Shown here piece after piece: positions 61,557-64,000 of a stretch of DNA of 64,000 bases. Origin of the DNA: Paraburkholderia fungorum. GTDB taxonomy: Bacteria > Pseudomonadota > Gammaproteobacteria > Burkholderiales > Burkholderiaceae. A program made the translations under genes and the position numbers. The notes below the pieces were generated by a model, which had not been told where the DNA came from, ran no database searches, and was given only the letters and a program-made list of their open reading frames with translations. Numbering within the stretch: position 1 is the first letter of the stretch; every line of letters begins with the position of its first letter. The DNA is taken from NCBI RefSeq assembly GCF_902833645.1, contig NZ_CADFGE010000015.1:62001-126000 (forward strand), given 5' to 3'.

Positions 61557-61562
61557 CGATTA
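61557..61562 (-). promoter_or_regulatory. TATAAT -10 element directly before the Zur-like start
   Basis: On the - strand TATAAT is followed by CGACCC and then the ATG at 61552. Transcription normally begins about seven bases past the -10 box, which here is the A of the ATG. No Shine-Dalgarno exists. The -35 region is weak. Confidence 0.55.
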
Positions 61563-61655
61563 TAAAGGCCATCGTGCTTTGCTGTGCCCGGTGCCGTGCC
61601 GGTGTGCGGTGCGCTTGGCCGGTCGAGGCAGCGCGCCGCCGCCATGCATGAGGCC

Positions 61656-61732
61656 GCCGGACTCAAGCCGGACTCAAGCCGGACTCAAGCCGGACTCAAG
61701 CCGGACTCAAGCCGGACTCAAGCCGGACTTAA
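61656..61732. repeat. Tandem repeat of 11 bp, seven copies
   Basis: Seven head-to-tail copies of GCCGGACTCAA lie between the Zur-like gene and a glutathione S-transferase gene. Six are identical; the seventh reads GCCGGACTTAA, and that change makes the stop codon of the transferase. The unit is not a multiple of three, so it is not coding. Confidence 0.95.
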
Positions 61733-62355
61733 TCGAGCTTCACGGCGAAGCCGCGCTGCACGCCGGGCCGTGCGAACAGCGTTTCGTACCAGCGTTGCAC
61801 GTTCGGATAGGTGGCGAGGTCCACTTTGTGCCGTTCATGACGCCACGCCCAGCCGAGAATCGCGAAATCCGCCACCGACAATTCTCCCGCCACGAACTCC
61901 GTTTGTGCGAGGCGCCGGTCGAGCACGCCATATAAACGGTTGGTTTCGTCCAGATAGCGCTTGAGACCATAGGCGCGCTCGGTGACGGACTCGAGCGCGG
62001 CGAAATGGTGCACCTGACCCGGTATTGGCCCGAAACCGCCCATTTGCCACATCAGCCATTCGAGCACCGGGACACGTTCGCGCAGCGTATTCGGCAGGAA
62101 TTTACCGGTCTTTTCGGCGAGATACAGCAGCACCGCACCTGATTCGAACACGCTGATCGGCTGGCCGTCCGGCCCGTCCGTATCGACGATGGCGGGAATC
62201 TTGTTGTTTGGGCTGATCTGCAGAAAGTCAGTCTGGAACTGCTCGCCACGGCCGATGTTGACCGGCTGCACCGTGTACGGCAGTTCCATTTCCTCGAGCG
62301 CGACGCTGACCTTGCGGCCATTCGGCGTGCCCCATGCGTAGAGCTTGATCGTCAT
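61729..62355 (-). CDS. Glutathione S-transferase (YfcG/Nu-class-like)
   Basis: A 208-residue transferase. The thioredoxin-like N-terminal domain has 'YAWGTPNGRKVSVALEEMELPY' and the cis-Pro in 'NNKIPAIVD', with 'FESGAVLLYLAEKTGKFLP' binding glutathione. The helical C-terminal domain has 'GELSVADFAILGWAWRH'. The N-terminal Thr/Asn in 'GTPNG' and overall pattern resemble YfcG/YghU, which act as disulfide reductases. It follows the second GST gene by 22 bases. Its stop codon lies within the 11-bp repeat array. Confidence 0.9.
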   Translation of the reverse strand: MTIKLYAWGTPNGRKVSVALEEMELPYTVQPVNIGRGEQFQTDFLQISPNNKIPAIVDTDGPDGQPISVFESGAVLLYLAEKTGKFLPNTLRERVPVLEWLMWQMGGFGPIPGQVHHFAALESVTERAYGLKRYLDETNRLYGVLDRRLAQTEFVAGELSVADFAILGWAWRHERHKVDLATYPNVQRWYETLFARPGVQRGFAVKLD

Positions 62356-62377
62356 TTTCGGGTCGTAGCCGGATGGG

Positions 62378-63004
62378 TCAGGTCAGCGCGAAATCGACGT
62401 ATTTCTTGAAGCCCGCGCGCGTCGCGATCCGCGAATACCAGCGCTCCAGATTCGGCAGCGGCGGCCGTTCGACGCCTTCCAGGCCGAACCAGCGTTTCGC
62501 GTACGCGCCGATCACGATATCGGCGAGTGTGAACTGCTCGCCTTCAAGGAAGAAACGGCCTTGCAGATGATTGTCCAGCAAGCGCCAGAGCAGCGTGACC
62601 GCGGCAACGTCGGTGGCGAGCCTGGTGGCGTCGCGCTCGGCGGCGGGTGTACGCACGATAGCCCAGAACACGGGTTTTTCTGTGGGTTGCAGCGTGGTGA
62701 GCGACCAGTCGAGCCAGCGGTCGATGCTTGAGCGCAGTCTAGGCTCGGACGGATAGAGGAGGCTCGATTCCCCGTATTGCAGCACCAGATAGCGCAGGAT
62801 CGAGTTCGATTCCCACAGTACGAAGTCGTCGTCGACCAGCGTCGGAATCTTGCCGGTCGGGTTCATGGCCAGATAGTCGGGCTCATTGTTGCGGCCGAAT
62901 TGCAGCCCTGCGTCGATGCGTTCGTACGGCAGCACCAGTTCGTCGCAACACCACAAGACTTTCTGCACGTTGACCGAGTTGGCGCGTCCCCAGATTGTAA
63001 TCAT
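62378..63004 (-). CDS. Glutathione S-transferase, second
   Basis: A 208-residue transferase with 'MITIWGRANSVNVQKVLWCCDEL' (the Ser/Asn in 'GRANS' is the expected glutathione-activating region), cis-Pro in 'TGKIPTLVDDD', 'WESNSILRYLVLQYG' and C-terminal 'EQFTLADIVIGAYAKRW'. AAGGA lies eight bases before the start at 63004. It forms a two-gene operon with the next GST but belongs to a different GST class. Confidence 0.9.
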   Translation of the reverse strand: MITIWGRANSVNVQKVLWCCDELVLPYERIDAGLQFGRNNEPDYLAMNPTGKIPTLVDDDFVLWESNSILRYLVLQYGESSLLYPSEPRLRSSIDRWLDWSLTTLQPTEKPVFWAIVRTPAAERDATRLATDVAAVTLLWRLLDNHLQGRFFLEGEQFTLADIVIGAYAKRWFGLEGVERPPLPNLERWYSRIATRAGFKKYVDFALT

Positions 63005-63151
63005 CCGGTAAATCCTTTTTAACATTGGTGGCAAGCCGCGCGCGACGCGCGGCGTTCAGCCAGTAACGATACACGATGCGAGTGGGTTTGAGCGCCGGCA
63101 ACGCGTGGCCGTTGCGTACAATGGGCGCACCCGAATACGACGAGGCACCGC

Positions 63152-64000
63152 ATGGCCCGCATTGTCCCCGACGACTGGAAGAGCCTCGCCGCTACCGGCG
63201 CGGCGGCCCGCGAGCGCGAAACCCTCGCACTACTGGAAGAAGCGCTGCCTGACGGCTACACCGTCTATCACGGCGTGCACTGGACCCGCCTGAACCAGAA
63301 CTTTTCGGTGTTCGGCGAGGCCGATTTCGTGATCGTCAGCCCGGCCGGACGCGTGATGATCGTCGAACAGAAAACCGGTTTCCTGCGCGAAACGCCGAAG
63401 GGTCTCGTCAAGGTCTATCTACAGACGGAGCGCAACGTGGCGATCGCGCTCGCGCATACCGTCGAAACGCTGCACCGGCGCTTTACCGCTGCGTTCGGCG
63501 CGGGCACTTATTTGATCGAAGAACTGCTGTATTGCCCGGACCACATCGTCAAGGATACGGCCATTGCCGGCGTCAATCCCGCGCGGATCGTCGACGCAAC
63601 GCGTAAAGACCGGCTGGCCGCGATCATTCGCGAAGCGTTGCCGGCCGACGAAGCGCGTCTTGCCTGCGCACCGAAGATCCACCACTTTTTCGCCGACGAA
63701 CTGGCGCTCGCACCCGACGCCAGCGCGCTAGTCGGCCAGGCCGGCACGCTCGTGACGCGGCTCGCGGGCGGCCTCGCTACCTGGGCGCGGCGGCTCGAGT
63801 TTTCGCCGTTCCGGCTGCGCGTGATCGGCACGGCCGGCTCCGGTAAAACGCAACTGGCGGTGCAGGTGATGAACGACGCGGTGGCGCGCGGGCAGCGGCC
63901 TTTGTACGTGTGTTTCAACCGGCCGCTCGCGGATCACATCGCGCGGGTCGCGCCGCCCGAGGCGAAGGTGGCGAACTATCACCAGCTATGCGACTGGGTC
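63152..64000 (+). CDS. NERD nuclease-domain/UvrD-like helicase protein, 5' part
   Basis: The first 283 residues of a protein cut by the window edge. Residues about 15-110 resemble a NERD nuclease-related domain: Asp58 (GEADFVI), Glu72 and Lys74 (VEQKTG) fit the D-ExK catalytic pattern. Walker A 'GTAGSGKT' is at residues 226-233, followed by 'RPLYVCFNRPLADHIA' and 'NYHQLCDW', as in superfamily 1 (UvrD/Rep-like) helicases. Such fusions are taken to act on DNA in repair or defence; the role here is unknown. The start MARIV at 63152 lacks a strong ribosome site. Confidence 0.8.
   Translation, partial: MARIVPDDWKSLAATGAAARERETLALLEEALPDGYTVYHGVHWTRLNQNFSVFGEADFVIVSPAGRVMIVEQKTGFLRETPKGLVKVYLQTERNVAIALAHTVETLHRRFTAAFGAGTYLIEELLYCPDHIVKDTAIAGVNPARIVDATRKDRLAAIIREALPADEARLACAPKIHHFFADELALAPDASALVGQAGTLVTRLAGGLATWARRLEFSPFRLRVIGTAGSGKTQLAVQVMNDAVARGQRPLYVCFNRPLADHIARVAPPEAKVANYHQLCDWV

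Noticed and set aside
1..64000. CRISPR arrays, tRNA/rRNA genes, insertion sequences, prophage and replication origins
   Set aside because: No array of spaced direct repeats, no cloverleaf or conserved RNA sequence, and no transposase, integrase or phage gene was seen; the only tandem array (61656-61732) has no spacers.

Overview
The window is high-GC DNA that looks like a Burkholderia/Paraburkholderia chromosome. The evidence is protein style: a Burkholderiales-type porin, TRAP and Liv importers, many LysR/IclR/GntR regulators, a cyanide-insensitive (Cio) oxidase and lone periplasmic binding proteins. The mix of catabolic and regulatory genes would suit a secondary chromosome, but that is inference. 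No rRNA, tRNA, CRISPR array, insertion sequence, integrase or origin was seen.

0-12 kb: a sigma-like hypothetical protein; a convergent hybrid histidine kinase and LuxR-type response regulator; a cioA-cioB-DUF2474 oxidase operon with a perfect FNR/ANR-type site upstream; then a CaiB-type CoA-transferase, CitMHS transporter, acyl-CoA dehydrogenase and IclR regulator set, probably for an organic acid that cannot be named from sequence.

13-31 kb is the most coherent system: oxidative catabolism of hexuronates and aldarates. Two uronate dehydrogenases and an SMP-30 lactonase convert galacturonate/glucuronate to aldarate. GarD dehydrates galactarate. Two routes then drain the keto-deoxy-glucarate: KdgD plus a 2,5-dioxovalerate dehydrogenase (to 2-oxoglutarate), and GarL plus GarR (to pyruvate plus glycerate). 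Import is covered by an ExuT-like MFS, a GudP-like MFS, a DctPQM TRAP system and a porin. A FadR-type GntR regulator sits in the middle, and a repeated site (core GTYGTACRAC, often next to ATGACGTAT) lies in front of most of these units. A 3' remnant of a GH28 polygalacturonase beside the cluster ties it to pectin.

31-42 kb: a tautomerase, class II aldolase, urea-transporter family protein and glycolipid-binding family protein; a four-gene operon (Baeyer-Villiger-type monooxygenase, SDR, PF10118 protein, alpha/beta hydrolase) behind a perfect inverted repeat; then a lone SsuA-like binding protein, MerR regulator, GNAT acetyltransferase and a small His-rich exported protein.

42-51 kb: a LysR, FAD-monooxygenase and two carboxymuconolactone-decarboxylase-fold genes face a complete Liv-type ABC importer whose two permeases are fused. 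This looks like an uptake-and-oxidation system for an unknown substrate.

51-64 kb: RpiR regulator, DMT exporter with divergent MocR regulator, TAXI-type TRAP binding protein, zinc-ribbon membrane protein, DHA2 efflux pump with divergent TetR, single-domain response regulator, Zur-like Fur protein that may be read from a leaderless mRNA, two glutathione S-transferases separated from it by an 11-bp tandem repeat, and the start of a NERD/helicase protein cut by the right edge.
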